DNA from: Oscillospiraceae bacterium
GTDB taxonomy: Bacteria; Bacillota; Clostridia; Oscillospirales; Oscillospiraceae
Reading direction: 5' to 3'
NCBI GenBank assembly: GCA_017516065.1
Contig: JAFWDQ010000023.1
Coordinates: 1 to 64,000, forward strand
DNA: 64,000 nt
Below, piece by piece: positions 35,231 through 44,001 of this stretch. A model generated the notes under the pieces. It was not told where the DNA came from. It ran no database searches and worked only from the letters and a program-made list of their open reading frames with translations. A program made the translations under genes and the position numbers. Positions within the stretch are counted from its first letter, which is position 1. Each line of letters starts with the position of its first letter.

Positions 35231-36652
35231 ATGGCAGTTTATCAGTGCAGTATTTGCGGTTATATTTTTGACGAAGCCAAGGAGGGAAAACGGCTGGAGG
35301 AGCTGGAGTGCTGTCCCGTGTGCAAACAGCCGATTTCCAAGTTTGTGAAGATCGGCAACGCGGCGCCCGCCGACGAACCGGCGCCTGAGGAGACCAAAGG
35401 GGATCTGGCCTACGACCCGCTGTATGAGCGCCATGATCCGGAGGCCCGGTACATGGCGGAGATCCATGAGATGGCCGTGACGGGAAAGAGCATCGACGGC
35501 TCCATGGGGACCCGGATGCCCATGCCGGGCTGGGACGATATCCTGCTGCTGGGGGCCCAGCTGGACCCGCCTCCCCTGCTGGACGACGAGGCCGTGGATA
35601 CCCGGACCGTCATCGGCAAACACGCGAAGCAGCCCATGGTGCTGGAGAGCCCGGTGTATATCTCCCACATGTCCTTCGGCGCCCTGTCCCGGGAGATCAA
35701 GGTGGCTCTGGCCAAGGGCAGCGCCATGGCGAAGACCGCCATGTGCAGCGGCGAGGGCGGCATCCTGCCGGAGGAGCGGGAGGCGGCCTATAAGTACATC
35801 TTCGAGTACATTCCCAATAAGTACAGCGTGACGGATGAAAACCTCCGTGCCGCCGACGCCATCGAGATCAAGATCGGCCAGGGTACCAAGCCCGGCATGG
35901 GCGGTCACCTGCCCGGGGAGAAGGTCACCCCGGAGATCGCCGCCCTCCGGGGCAAGCAGCCCGGGGAGGATATCCAGAGCCCCAGCCGCTTTGCCGAGAT
36001 CAACTCCAAAGAGGATCTGAAGGCCATGGTGGACATGCTCCGGGAGCGGTCCGGCGGCCGTCCCATCGGCATCAAGCTTGCCGCCGGCAGGATCGAGCGG
36101 GATCTGGCCTGCTGTGTCTTTGCCGGGGCCGATTTCGTCACCATCGACGGCCGGGGCGGCGCCACGGGCTCCAGTCCCCTGCTGCTTCGGGAGTCCACCT
36201 CCGTGCCCACGGTGTTCGCCCTGAACCGGGCGAGGAAATATCTCGACTCCGTGGGCTCCGACATGGAGCTGGTCATCACCGGCGGCCTGCGGGTCTCCGG
36301 GGACTTTGCCAAGGCCCTGGCCATGGGCGCCGACGCCGTGGCCGTGGCCAGCGCCGCCCTCATCGCCGCAGCCTGCCAGCAGTACCGCATCTGCGGCAGC
36401 GGAAACTGTCCGGTGGGCATCGCCACCCAGGACCCGGAGCTCCGCTCCCGGCTGAAGGTGGATGCCGCGGCCCAGAGAGTGGCCAATTTCCTGAACGTGT
36501 CCCTGAAGGAACTGAAGACCTTTGCCCGGATCACCGGCCACGCCTCCGTCCATGATCTGAACGTGGACGATCTGGTGACCCTGGACCGGGAGATCGCGGA
36601 ATACACCGATATCCCTCACGCCGGGGCGCCCGGAGGCACCGGGACGCGCTGA
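35231..36652 (+). CDS. Rubredoxin-like domain fused to FMN-binding glutamate synthase domain
   Basis: 473 residues. An N-terminal rubredoxin-type site (C6, C9, C28, C31; CSICGY and CPVCK) joins the central FMN-binding domain of glutamate synthase. That domain shows MSFGALSREIKVALAKGSAM, GQGTKPGMGGHLPGEKV and the [3Fe-4S] segment CGSGNCPVGIATQ. The glutaminase domain of full GltB is absent, as in the stand-alone archaeal-type proteins, so ammonia or a separate partner would be needed. The GGAGG site is six bases from the ATG. Confidence 0.9.
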   Translation: MAVYQCSICGYIFDEAKEGKRLEELECCPVCKQPISKFVKIGNAAPADEPAPEETKGDLAYDPLYERHDPEARYMAEIHEMAVTGKSIDGSMGTRMPMPGWDDILLLGAQLDPPPLLDDEAVDTRTVIGKHAKQPMVLESPVYISHMSFGALSREIKVALAKGSAMAKTAMCSGEGGILPEEREAAYKYIFEYIPNKYSVTDENLRAADAIEIKIGQGTKPGMGGHLPGEKVTPEIAALRGKQPGEDIQSPSRFAEINSKEDLKAMVDMLRERSGGRPIGIKLAAGRIERDLACCVFAGADFVTIDGRGGATGSSPLLLRESTSVPTVFALNRARKYLDSVGSDMELVITGGLRVSGDFAKALAMGADAVAVASAALIAAACQQYRICGSGNCPVGIATQDPELRSRLKVDAAAQRVANFLNVSLKELKTFARITGHASVHDLNVDDLVTLDREIAEYTDIPHAGAPGGTGTR

Positions 36653-36701
36653 GAAGAGGATCAAGTCAGGGCATCCCCCTGCAGACAGAGAGGAGAGACC
36701 G

Positions 36702-38309
36702 ATGAAAAAGACCGTAAGACGACTGTCGGCGGCTCTGCTGGCCCTGATCCTGGCGGTGACGCTGCTCACCCCGGCGCTGGCGGCAGGGGAGACCATCGAC
36801 ACGGTTTCCGTCGTTCTGACGGAAGACCTGATTCCCAGGGACGGGATGGCCATCCCCCATGATGCGTATCCCGACCGCTCCGCCGGCGTCACGTTGGCGG
36901 AGGGTCAGAAGGGCTATGAGATCATGGAGGCCAAATGGGTCAGCAACGGCAGCTCCGCCGGAACGAAAGACAAGGCCGAGGGCGTCTTTACCGAGGGAAA
37001 CACCTACTGGCTCTATGTGTCGCTGGATACCGAAGGCGATGCTTCGTTTGCCGAAGCCATGACCTCGGTGCTGCTCAACGGCGACGCGGTGACCGGAAAG
37101 ATCTCCGACGGCAGAACAAACAGGGTCAGCTTCTTCCAGCCCTTCACCGTAGGGGAGCCGAAATCCTGGACCGTGACCTTTGACGGCGGCGGACACGGGA
37201 CTCCGGAACGGACCGAAATAACGGTTCAGGGCGGCTACAGCATAACGGCTGACGACATTTCTTGTACCGGAGACACGGAGGAGGATCTCTTCACCGGCTG
37301 GTACATGGACAGCGAGTGCACCGAGCCATATTACGGCGGGCCGATCTATGGGGACATGACCCTCTATGCCGGCTGGGCCGTCCCGGAGGGATCCGCCTCG
37401 CTGCCCGCCATCACCGGGATCGTTCTGGAGGAGGATCAGCTGACCTGGGATCCGGTCCCGGGGGCGGAATGCTATATGCTCAGCTTTTACTATCCCGCCT
37501 CCGCCACGGAGAGTATCGGCGGACGCAGAGTCAACGGGTGCAGCGTGGATCTGTATGAGCAGCTGGCCTTCCTGGGCGCCATGGCCAAGATGGCCGGGGA
37601 CAGTATCCCCTTCGGCACCTACGGCGTGAGCATCACCGCCATCGACGAGACGGCCTATGATCCCATGCTGGGTACCGGAATGCTGTCCGGGGAGACCCCT
37701 GCCGGAGAGTATCTCTATCAGGACCCCGAGACGATCCTGAACCCGGATCCGGAGCCGCCCGAGGAGACTGTCAATCCCTTTGAGGACGTGACGGCGGACG
37801 ACTACTATTACGATGCGGTGCTGTGGGCAGCCAGCCACGACCCGGTGATCACCAACGGCACCGACGAGACCCATTTCAGCCCCGAGGCCATCTGCACCCG
37901 GGCCCAGGTGGTCACCTTCCTGTGGCGGGCCGCCGGAGAGCCGGAGCCCGCTGCCGACGCCGCGCCCTTCACCGACGTGGACAGTGACGCATACTACTGC
38001 GACGCAGTACTGTGGGCCGTGGAGGAGGGCATCACCAACGGCACCTCCGAGACCACCTTCGGGCCGGATCAGAGCTGCACCCGGGCCCAGGTGGTCACCT
38101 TCCTGTGGCGGGCCGAGGGCACGCCGCTGCCCATCAGTACCAGCCACTCCTTCACCGACATGGACGACACCGCGTACTACTGCGATGCGGTGCTGTGGGC
38201 CGTGGAGGAGGGCGTCACCAACGGCACCTCCGAGACCACCTTCGGGCCGGATCAGAGCTGCACCCGGGCCCAGATCGTCACCTTCCTGTACCGGGATATG
38301 GGGACGTAA
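36702..38309 (+). CDS. Secreted SLH-repeat surface protein
   Basis: 535 residues: a signal peptide ending LTPALAA (28); a beta-rich region; a Listeria-Bacteroides-type repeat at about 160-228 (WTVTFDGGGHGTPERTEITV through LYAGW); a fibronectin-like stretch; and three C-terminal SLH-type repeats (about 350-535) with NGTSETTFGPDQSCTRAQ. The second and third SLH repeats are nearly identical in DNA as well. It lies 50 bp after the glutamate synthase-like gene with no terminator between. Confidence 0.85.
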   Translation: MKKTVRRLSAALLALILAVTLLTPALAAGETIDTVSVVLTEDLIPRDGMAIPHDAYPDRSAGVTLAEGQKGYEIMEAKWVSNGSSAGTKDKAEGVFTEGNTYWLYVSLDTEGDASFAEAMTSVLLNGDAVTGKISDGRTNRVSFFQPFTVGEPKSWTVTFDGGGHGTPERTEITVQGGYSITADDISCTGDTEEDLFTGWYMDSECTEPYYGGPIYGDMTLYAGWAVPEGSASLPAITGIVLEEDQLTWDPVPGAECYMLSFYYPASATESIGGRRVNGCSVDLYEQLAFLGAMAKMAGDSIPFGTYGVSITAIDETAYDPMLGTGMLSGETPAGEYLYQDPETILNPDPEPPEETVNPFEDVTADDYYYDAVLWAASHDPVITNGTDETHFSPEAICTRAQVVTFLWRAAGEPEPAADAAPFTDVDSDAYYCDAVLWAVEEGITNGTSETTFGPDQSCTRAQVVTFLWRAEGTPLPISTSHSFTDMDDTAYYCDAVLWAVEEGVTNGTSETTFGPDQSCTRAQIVTFLYRDMGT

Positions 38310-38321
38310 CCCCGGCTTCCC

Positions 38322-38358
38322 GCGAGCCGCCCTTTTTCGGAGGGCGGCTCGCTGTTTT
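38322..38358 (+). terminator. Terminator of the SLH gene
   Basis: Arms GCGAGCCGCCCT (38322-38333) and AGGGCGGCTCGC (38341-38352) are followed by TGTTTTC. Confidence 0.85.
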
Positions 38359-38409
38359 CTGCGGGGTCTGCAGGGGGAGAACGGCGGCATTTTTCGGGCG
38401 AAAATATAT

Positions 38410-38438
38410 TTGCATTGTCTATTTTCGTATGGTATAAT
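38410..38438 (+). promoter_or_regulatory. Promoter of the MmgE/PrpD gene
   Basis: -35 TTGCAT (38410-38415), 17-bp spacer, perfect -10 TATAAT (38433-38438). Confidence 0.75.
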
Positions 38439-38492
38439 GACCATATCTATTAAAAGGCAGAGTTTCGCCTTTATTTGTAAGGAGGGTATTAT

Positions 38493-39899
38493 ATGTCCAA
38501 TCAGGATCCGAGTGTCATCTTCTCGAAATTTTTCCAGGATACGAAGTTTGAAGATCTTCCCGACAACGTAATCACCGAAGTCAAGAAGCAGATTCTTGAC
38601 TACATCGGCGTTGCCATCGCCGGTGCCAGCAAGCCCGGTGCCGAGCAGGTCCGTCTGCTCAACGAGGCCAACGGCGGTGTCGAGCAGGCCACCGTCTGGG
38701 GCTCCGGCAAGAAGCTTCCCGTGGCCTATGCCGGCTGGGTCAACTCCACCATGGGTCACACCCTGGACATGGACGACGTGCACGAGGACGCCGTCATGCA
38801 TCCCGGCGTGGTCTCCATCCCCACCTCCCTGGTCATGGCCGAGTACGTCGGCGGCATGACCGGTAAGGATCTGATCACCAGCGTCGCCCTGGGCAGCGAC
38901 ATGATCTGCCGCATGAGCCTGGCCGTGTATCCCGGTGAGAGCAAGATCCCCTACGGCTGGCATTTCACCAGCCTGAACAGCTCCATGGTCTCCGGCAACA
39001 TCGCCGCCAAGGCTATGGGCCTGTCCCTGGAGGAGACGGTCAACACCTTCGGTATCGCCTATCATCAGACCGGCGGCAACGGCCAGCCCGCCAAGGACGG
39101 CGTGCTGACCAAGCGCCTGGGCCCCGGTTTCGGCGTGCGCAACGGCATCACCTCCGCGCTGCTGGCCAAGATGGGCGTCACCGGCACCCCCGTGGCCTTC
39201 GAGGGCGAGTGGGGCTTCATCAACGTCTATCACCGCGGTCCCGAGAAGTACAGCCGTGATCTGCTGGTGGGCGATCTGGGCAAGCGCTGGGAGTGCGCCA
39301 ACGTCGAGATCAAGCCGTATCCCTGCTGCCGCGGCGGCCATCACTTCGTCCAGCTGGGCCTGAAGATGCGCAATGAGATGGGCGTCGATCCCGAGCAGGT
39401 CGAGAAGATCAAGATCTTCACCGGTCCCGCCACCGTGGGTCTGCTGGGTCAGCCTCTGTCCAAGAAGGCCTTCCCGCCCGACACCGTCACCAGCCAGTTC
39501 TCCCTGTCCTGGGACTTCTGCTCCGCTCTGGCCATGGGCAAGTGCGGTCTCGTGGAGTTCTACGAGGACGAGCGCGGCATCAAGAACCCGAAGATCCTGG
39601 CCCTCACCAGCAAGATCGAGAGCCTGGAGGGCGAGGAAGCCCTGGCGCTGCCCGGCTTCGACGCCGCCCGCGTCGAGGTCTACATGAAGGACGGCACGGT
39701 CTACAACGAGTTCCAGGCCCGCCCGAATTCCATGACCTATGAAGACGTTCTGGCCAAGTACGACGGCTGCCTGCAGGCTGCCGACCGTCCCATCCCCGAG
39801 GCCAACGGCAAGCAGCTGAAGGAAATGATCGCCGATCTGGAGAACGTGAAGGACGTTCGCGAGATCATCAAGCTCATCCGCTGGACCGAGGCGAAGTAA
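38493..39899 (+). CDS. MmgE/PrpD-family enzyme, predicted highly expressed
   Basis: 468 residues of the family that includes 2-methylcitrate dehydratase, cis-aconitate decarboxylase and iminodisuccinate epimerase. Family active-site positions appear intact: D94/D95 and H97 in LDMDDVHED, H103, H157 in GWHFTS, K207 in LTKRLG, and H283/H284 in CCRGGHH. All 15 Arg codons are CGC or CGT, unlike the CGG-rich neighbours but like ribosomal genes, which suggests abundant protein. The start has AAGGAGGG upstream. Substrate unknown; the three transporters after it suggest an imported organic acid. Confidence 0.88.
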   Translation: MSNQDPSVIFSKFFQDTKFEDLPDNVITEVKKQILDYIGVAIAGASKPGAEQVRLLNEANGGVEQATVWGSGKKLPVAYAGWVNSTMGHTLDMDDVHEDAVMHPGVVSIPTSLVMAEYVGGMTGKDLITSVALGSDMICRMSLAVYPGESKIPYGWHFTSLNSSMVSGNIAAKAMGLSLEETVNTFGIAYHQTGGNGQPAKDGVLTKRLGPGFGVRNGITSALLAKMGVTGTPVAFEGEWGFINVYHRGPEKYSRDLLVGDLGKRWECANVEIKPYPCCRGGHHFVQLGLKMRNEMGVDPEQVEKIKIFTGPATVGLLGQPLSKKAFPPDTVTSQFSLSWDFCSALAMGKCGLVEFYEDERGIKNPKILALTSKIESLEGEEALALPGFDAARVEVYMKDGTVYNEFQARPNSMTYEDVLAKYDGCLQAADRPIPEANGKQLKEMIADLENVKDVREIIKLIRWTEAK

Positions 39900-39930
39900 G
39901 AAAAATCCTTTCGTCAACAGGCGATTTCAA

Positions 39931-39975
39931 GAGGCGCCCTCTTCCGATCCCGGAAGAGGGCGTCTCCATCTTTCC
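39931..39975 (+). terminator. Terminator of the MmgE/PrpD gene
   Basis: A 15-bp stem (39931-39945 with 39952-39966, one wobble pair) is followed by CATCTTTCC. The weak T tract suggests partial read-through. Confidence 0.65.
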
Positions 39976-40017
39976 AGCGGGAAGAGCGGCGGGCAGCAAC
40001 CGGAGAAAAGAGGAAAA

Positions 40018-40042
40018 ACGCAACAACAAATTATTGTTACGT
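40018..40042 (+). promoter_or_regulatory. AT-rich imperfect palindrome upstream of the MFS operon
   Basis: Arms ACGCAACAA (40018-40026) and TTGTTACGT (40034-40042) differ at one position and flank a 7-bp centre. The site is 26 bp upstream of the -35 box of the transporter promoter, a plausible place for a regulator. No regulator gene is adjacent. Confidence 0.45.
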
Positions 40043-40068
40043 TTTTTGTTTTGCGTTGTGAAGTTGGC

Positions 40069-40098
40069 TTGTAAACAAAATATGACCTGTGCTATAAT
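40069..40098 (+). promoter_or_regulatory. Promoter of the MFS operon
   Basis: -35 TTGTAA (40069-40074), 18-bp spacer, extended -10 TGcTATAAT (40093-40098). Confidence 0.75.
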
Positions 40099-40139
40099 AG
40101 CCACAAATTTGTTTATGTGGTATGAGGAGCTGGTGCTTT

Positions 40140-41354
40140 ATGGGGTCCAATAAGGTCTGGACCAGAGCGTTTATCACGCTGATGGCCGCGCAGATCATCT
40201 TTTTCTTCGGGTTTTACATGCTCACGCCCACCCTGCCGCTGTATACCAAGATGCTGGGCGCCAACGACACCCAGGTGGGACTGATCACCACCTTCTACTC
40301 GCTGGCCTGCTTCGTCACGCGGCTGTCCATCGGGTTTTTGCTGCAGCGCTTTACCCGGAAGACCCTGCTGCGGATCGGCGTCATCGTCTCCTGCGTCCTG
40401 ACCGCCGCCTATGCGCTGACCCACGGCCTGCCCGGCGTCATCGTTCTGCGGATCATTCAGGGCTTCGGCTTCGGCATGGTCAGCACCTTCTGTGGCGCCA
40501 TGGCCGCCGACGCGCTGCCTGACGCCCGCCGGGGCGAGGGCATGGGCTACTTCGGCATGGGCACCACCGTGGCCATCGCCTTCTCCCCTACGGTGGGTCT
40601 CGCCATCGCCAACAACGTCAACTTCACCGCCATGTTCCTGGCCGCCGCCGTGATCCTCGTGGTGGCTGCCGTCAGCGTCTCCTTTGTGAAGGTGCCGGAC
40701 GCCTCTGAAAAGAAGAAGGCGCCTGCCCCCGCTGAAGAGGAGGCCGCCGCCGAGGCGAAGCCGCCGGTGAAGGATCCCTTCTGGATGAAGATCTTTGATC
40801 CCGTCATCGCCTTCCCCGCGCTGCTGCTGCTGCTCTACGGCATCTGCCGGGGCGCGGAGCAGAACTTCATCCCCCTGCTCTCCAGCAGTCAGGGGCTGAC
40901 GATGCTCTCGGTCTATTTCATCGTGCAGACCGCGGTGTCCTTCGTATTCAAGTTCATCACCGGCAAGTTCTACGACAAGTACGGCGTCGGGTCCTCCATC
41001 GTGCCCGGCGGTATCCTCATCCTGGCGGATATGCTGGTGCTGTCTCTCACCCACGGCAACGCCATGCTCCTGCTGGCCGGCGTGTTCGGCGGCGCGGGCC
41101 TGGGCGCCCTGATCCCTGCCTTCCAGGCCTGGATCATGACCACCGTGGGCCGTGAAAAGAGAAATCTCGGCAGCGCCATGTACTATAACGTGTACGACAT
41201 CGGCATCGCCGTGGGTTCCGTGGGCATGGGCGCCATTGCCGACCGGATCGGCTACTGCGGCATGTTCCGCTGGGGCGTGTACATCATGATCGTGTACCTG
41301 GTCCTCTTTGCCGGCAAGAGGCTCCTGTTCAAGGGCAAAAAGCAGGCCGCCTGA
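40140..41354 (+). CDS. MFS transporter, first of three tandem paralogues
   Basis: 404 residues from ATG 40140, behind GAGGAGC. Twelve membrane helices, with the loop 2-3 signature GFLLQRFTRKTLLRIG and a charged Ala/Pro/Glu/Lys central loop (about residues 190-220). The motif GICRGAEQNFIPLL is shared with the next two proteins. It probably imports a small organic acid, inferred from the upstream MmgE/PrpD gene. Confidence 0.9.
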   Translation: MGSNKVWTRAFITLMAAQIIFFFGFYMLTPTLPLYTKMLGANDTQVGLITTFYSLACFVTRLSIGFLLQRFTRKTLLRIGVIVSCVLTAAYALTHGLPGVIVLRIIQGFGFGMVSTFCGAMAADALPDARRGEGMGYFGMGTTVAIAFSPTVGLAIANNVNFTAMFLAAAVILVVAAVSVSFVKVPDASEKKKAPAPAEEEAAAEAKPPVKDPFWMKIFDPVIAFPALLLLLYGICRGAEQNFIPLLSSSQGLTMLSVYFIVQTAVSFVFKFITGKFYDKYGVGSSIVPGGILILADMLVLSLTHGNAMLLLAGVFGGAGLGALIPAFQAWIMTTVGREKRNLGSAMYYNVYDIGIAVGSVGMGAIADRIGYCGMFRWGVYIMIVYLVLFAGKRLLFKGKKQAA

Positions 41355-41377
41355 CGGCGGGAAAGGAGCGTATCGTC

Positions 41378-42565
41378 ATGGCAACGGAAAAAGTCTGGTC
41401 CAAGCCGTTCATTACCATCGTCGTTGCAAACTTCATTTTCTGCTTCGGCTTTTACGCCCTGGAGCCCACCCTGCCCCTGTACGTGTCGTCTCTGGGCGCC
41501 ACGGATACACAGGTGGGACTGGTGGCCACGGGCTTCTTCTTCGCCGCCATCGTCACCCGCATTTTCCTGGGCTTTCTGGTGGATAAGGTGGGCCGCAAGG
41601 CCATGCTGCGTACCGGCGCGGTGATCTCCGTGGTCTTCATGCTGCTGTATCTGCTCACCGCCGCCTCTCTGGGAGCCACGCTGGTCCGGATCCTCCAGGG
41701 CGTGGGCTACGGCATGGTCACCACCATGTTCGGCTCCATCGCCGCGGACATCCTGCCGGATTCCCGCCGTGGCGAGGGCATCGGCTATCTGAGCATGTCC
41801 ACCACCGGCGCGGTAGCCTTTTCCCCCGCCGTGGCCCTGGCTATCGTCAATCACGTGGGCTTCCGGCCCATGTTCCTCAGTGCCGCCTTCGCCATGCTGC
41901 TGGCCGCCATCTGCACCTTCTTCCTGCGCATTCCGGAGAACACGCTCGCAGCCGCCGGGCCCGACGGTGCGCCGGCAAAGCCGGAGAAGCTTCCGGTCTG
42001 GCGGAAGTTCTACGATCCCCGGGTCAGCATCCCTGCGGTGCTGCTGATGCTCTACGGCATCTGCCGGGTCTCGGAGCAGAACTTCATCCCCCTGCTGGCA
42101 AAGCAGGAGGCCCTGACCGTGCTGTCGGTGTTCTTCGTGATCAAGACCTGGGTCTGCTTCGGCTCCAAGTTCCTCACCGCCAAGATCTATGACCGGAAGG
42201 GCCCCTCCTCCTCCATCATCCCCGGAGGCGCGGCCATGGCCATCTGTATGCTGCTGCTGTCCATGACCCATACCAACGCCATGCTGCTGGTGACCTCCGT
42301 CTTCAGCGGCATCGCCCTGGGCATGATCATCCCTGCCTTCCAGGCCTTCGTTATGGATCTGGTGGGCCGGAACCAGCGCAGTCTGGGCAACGCCCTGTTC
42401 TATAACTTCCTGGATATCGGCACCGGCATCGGCGGCGTGATCATGGGCTCCATCGCCAACCACGCCGGGTACTTCAATATGTTCCGCTTCGGCATGATCC
42501 TGATGATCCTCTATCTGATCATCTACAGCCTCTCCGCCGTGCGCCGGAAGCACAAGACCGCGTAA
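41378..42565 (+). CDS. MFS transporter, second of three tandem paralogues
   Basis: 395 residues with twelve membrane helices. It has GFLVDKVGRKAMLRTG between helices 2 and 3 and GICRVSEQNFIPLL in the second half. It is 23 bp after the first copy with AAAGGAG upstream. Of the three it diverges most around the second-half motif (VSEQ instead of GAEQ), so substrate range may differ. Confidence 0.9.
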   Translation: MATEKVWSKPFITIVVANFIFCFGFYALEPTLPLYVSSLGATDTQVGLVATGFFFAAIVTRIFLGFLVDKVGRKAMLRTGAVISVVFMLLYLLTAASLGATLVRILQGVGYGMVTTMFGSIAADILPDSRRGEGIGYLSMSTTGAVAFSPAVALAIVNHVGFRPMFLSAAFAMLLAAICTFFLRIPENTLAAAGPDGAPAKPEKLPVWRKFYDPRVSIPAVLLMLYGICRVSEQNFIPLLAKQEALTVLSVFFVIKTWVCFGSKFLTAKIYDRKGPSSSIIPGGAAMAICMLLLSMTHTNAMLLVTSVFSGIALGMIIPAFQAFVMDLVGRNQRSLGNALFYNFLDIGTGIGGVIMGSIANHAGYFNMFRFGMILMILYLIIYSLSAVRRKHKTA

Positions 42566-42602
42566 CGAGAAAACGACTGTCACTTAGAGAGGAGGTTGCG
42601 CC

Positions 42603-43796
42603 ATGGCAAAGCCAAAGCTCATGACCCGGATGTATCTGATCCTGTTTGCCACGAATTTTCTGTTCTTCCTGGGCTTCTATATGCTGGTCCCCACCCTGCC
42701 GCTGTACGGCGAGATGCTGGGGGGCACCAAGGCGGAGATCGGACTGATCGCCACGGCCTTTTCCATCGCCTCCGTGGCGGTGCGCTTCACCGTCAGCTTC
42801 CTGATGGATCATTTCGGCCGGAAAAGCCTGCTGCGGTTCGGTATCCTGCTGGCCTTCGTGTTCACCTTCGGCTATCTGCTGGTCCACTCCGTCTACAGCG
42901 TGATGCTCCTGCGTATCTTCCAGGGCTTCGGCTTCGGCATGGTCACCACCTTCTGCGGCGCCATGGCGGCGGACATCGTCCCCGACGAGCGCCGGGGGGA
43001 GGGCATCGGCTACTTCAGCATGGGTACCACGGGAGCTATCGCCTTTTCTCCCACCATCGGCCTGGCCTTCGTCAATCACAGCGGCTTTCCCGCCATGTTC
43101 ATCGCCTCCGGCGTGGCGCTGGCGGCAGCGCTGGTGGTGATGCAGTTTATCCGGGTGCCGGATCCGCCCAAGGCGAAAAAGACCGACGAGGCGGGAAATC
43201 CCCTGCCGCGGCCGGCGTGGTGGAACCGGTTTTTCGACCCCGTCATCACCTGGCAGTTCTGCCTGCTGTTCATCTACGGCCTCTGCCGGGGCGCGGAGCA
43301 GAACTTCATTCCCCTGCTGGCCAACTCCGAGGGGCTCAGCGCTCTGTCCTATTTCTACGTGATCCAGACCATCGTGGTCTTTGCCTTCAAGTTCATCACC
43401 AGCCGCACCTACGATAAGCAGGGCCCCATCTTCTCCGCCGTGCTGGGCGGCGCGTGCATCGTGGTGAGCATGTTCCTGCTGTCCATCACCCATGACAATC
43501 TGACGCTGACTCTGGCGGGCATTGTGGGCGGCGTGGGGCTCGGTACCCTGGTGCCCACCTATCAGGTCTGGATCATGACCGCCATGGGGGCGGAGAAACG
43601 GACCCTGGGCAGCGCCCTGTACTACAACACCTACGATATCGGCATTGCCATCGGCTCCGTGGTCACCGGCGCCATCGCCGGGCATCTGGGCTATCACCAT
43701 ATGTTCCGTATCTGCATGTTCGCGATGATCTTCTATCTGATCCTCTGCTTTGTGACAAAGAAGGTCAAGCGCATCAAAAAACCGGGCAGAGCCTGA
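42603..43796 (+). CDS. MFS transporter, third of three tandem paralogues
   Basis: 397 residues, twelve membrane helices, with SFLMDHFGRKSLLRFG and GLCRGAEQNFIPLL. It is closer to the first copy than to the second in these motifs. An AGAGGAGG site precedes the ATG. It ends the transporter operon. Confidence 0.9.
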   Translation: MAKPKLMTRMYLILFATNFLFFLGFYMLVPTLPLYGEMLGGTKAEIGLIATAFSIASVAVRFTVSFLMDHFGRKSLLRFGILLAFVFTFGYLLVHSVYSVMLLRIFQGFGFGMVTTFCGAMAADIVPDERRGEGIGYFSMGTTGAIAFSPTIGLAFVNHSGFPAMFIASGVALAAALVVMQFIRVPDPPKAKKTDEAGNPLPRPAWWNRFFDPVITWQFCLLFIYGLCRGAEQNFIPLLANSEGLSALSYFYVIQTIVVFAFKFITSRTYDKQGPIFSAVLGGACIVVSMFLLSITHDNLTLTLAGIVGGVGLGTLVPTYQVWIMTAMGAEKRTLGSALYYNTYDIGIAIGSVVTGAIAGHLGYHHMFRICMFAMIFYLILCFVTKKVKRIKKPGRA

Positions 43797-43847
43797 GCGT
43801 GCCGGCAGAGCCGACGCACTTCGGTTTGCGGAATTTTGCGACAAAAT

Positions 43848-43879
43848 AAAAACGGAGGGACCTTGTCCCTCCGTTTTTT
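43848..43879 (+). terminator. Terminator of the MFS operon
   Basis: Stem AAAACGGAGGGAC/GTCCCTCCGTTTT with loop CTT is followed by TT. Confidence 0.9.
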
Positions 43880-43893
43880 CGAGGGCAAAAGGG

Positions 43894-43922
43894 TGGACAA
43901 GTGCGCCTGCCTGTGCTATAGT
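43894..43922 (+). promoter_or_regulatory. Promoter of the acyl-CoA ligase gene
   Basis: -35 TGGACA (43894-43899), 17-bp spacer, extended -10 TGcTATAGT (43917-43922). Confidence 0.65.
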
Positions 43923-44001
43923 AAAAAGACTGCGACGGGAAAAGGCCCGCCTTTTGCCGCCGCAGTTGAGTTCGTATCGTGAAAAAAGGCGGCGATCTGT
44001 C

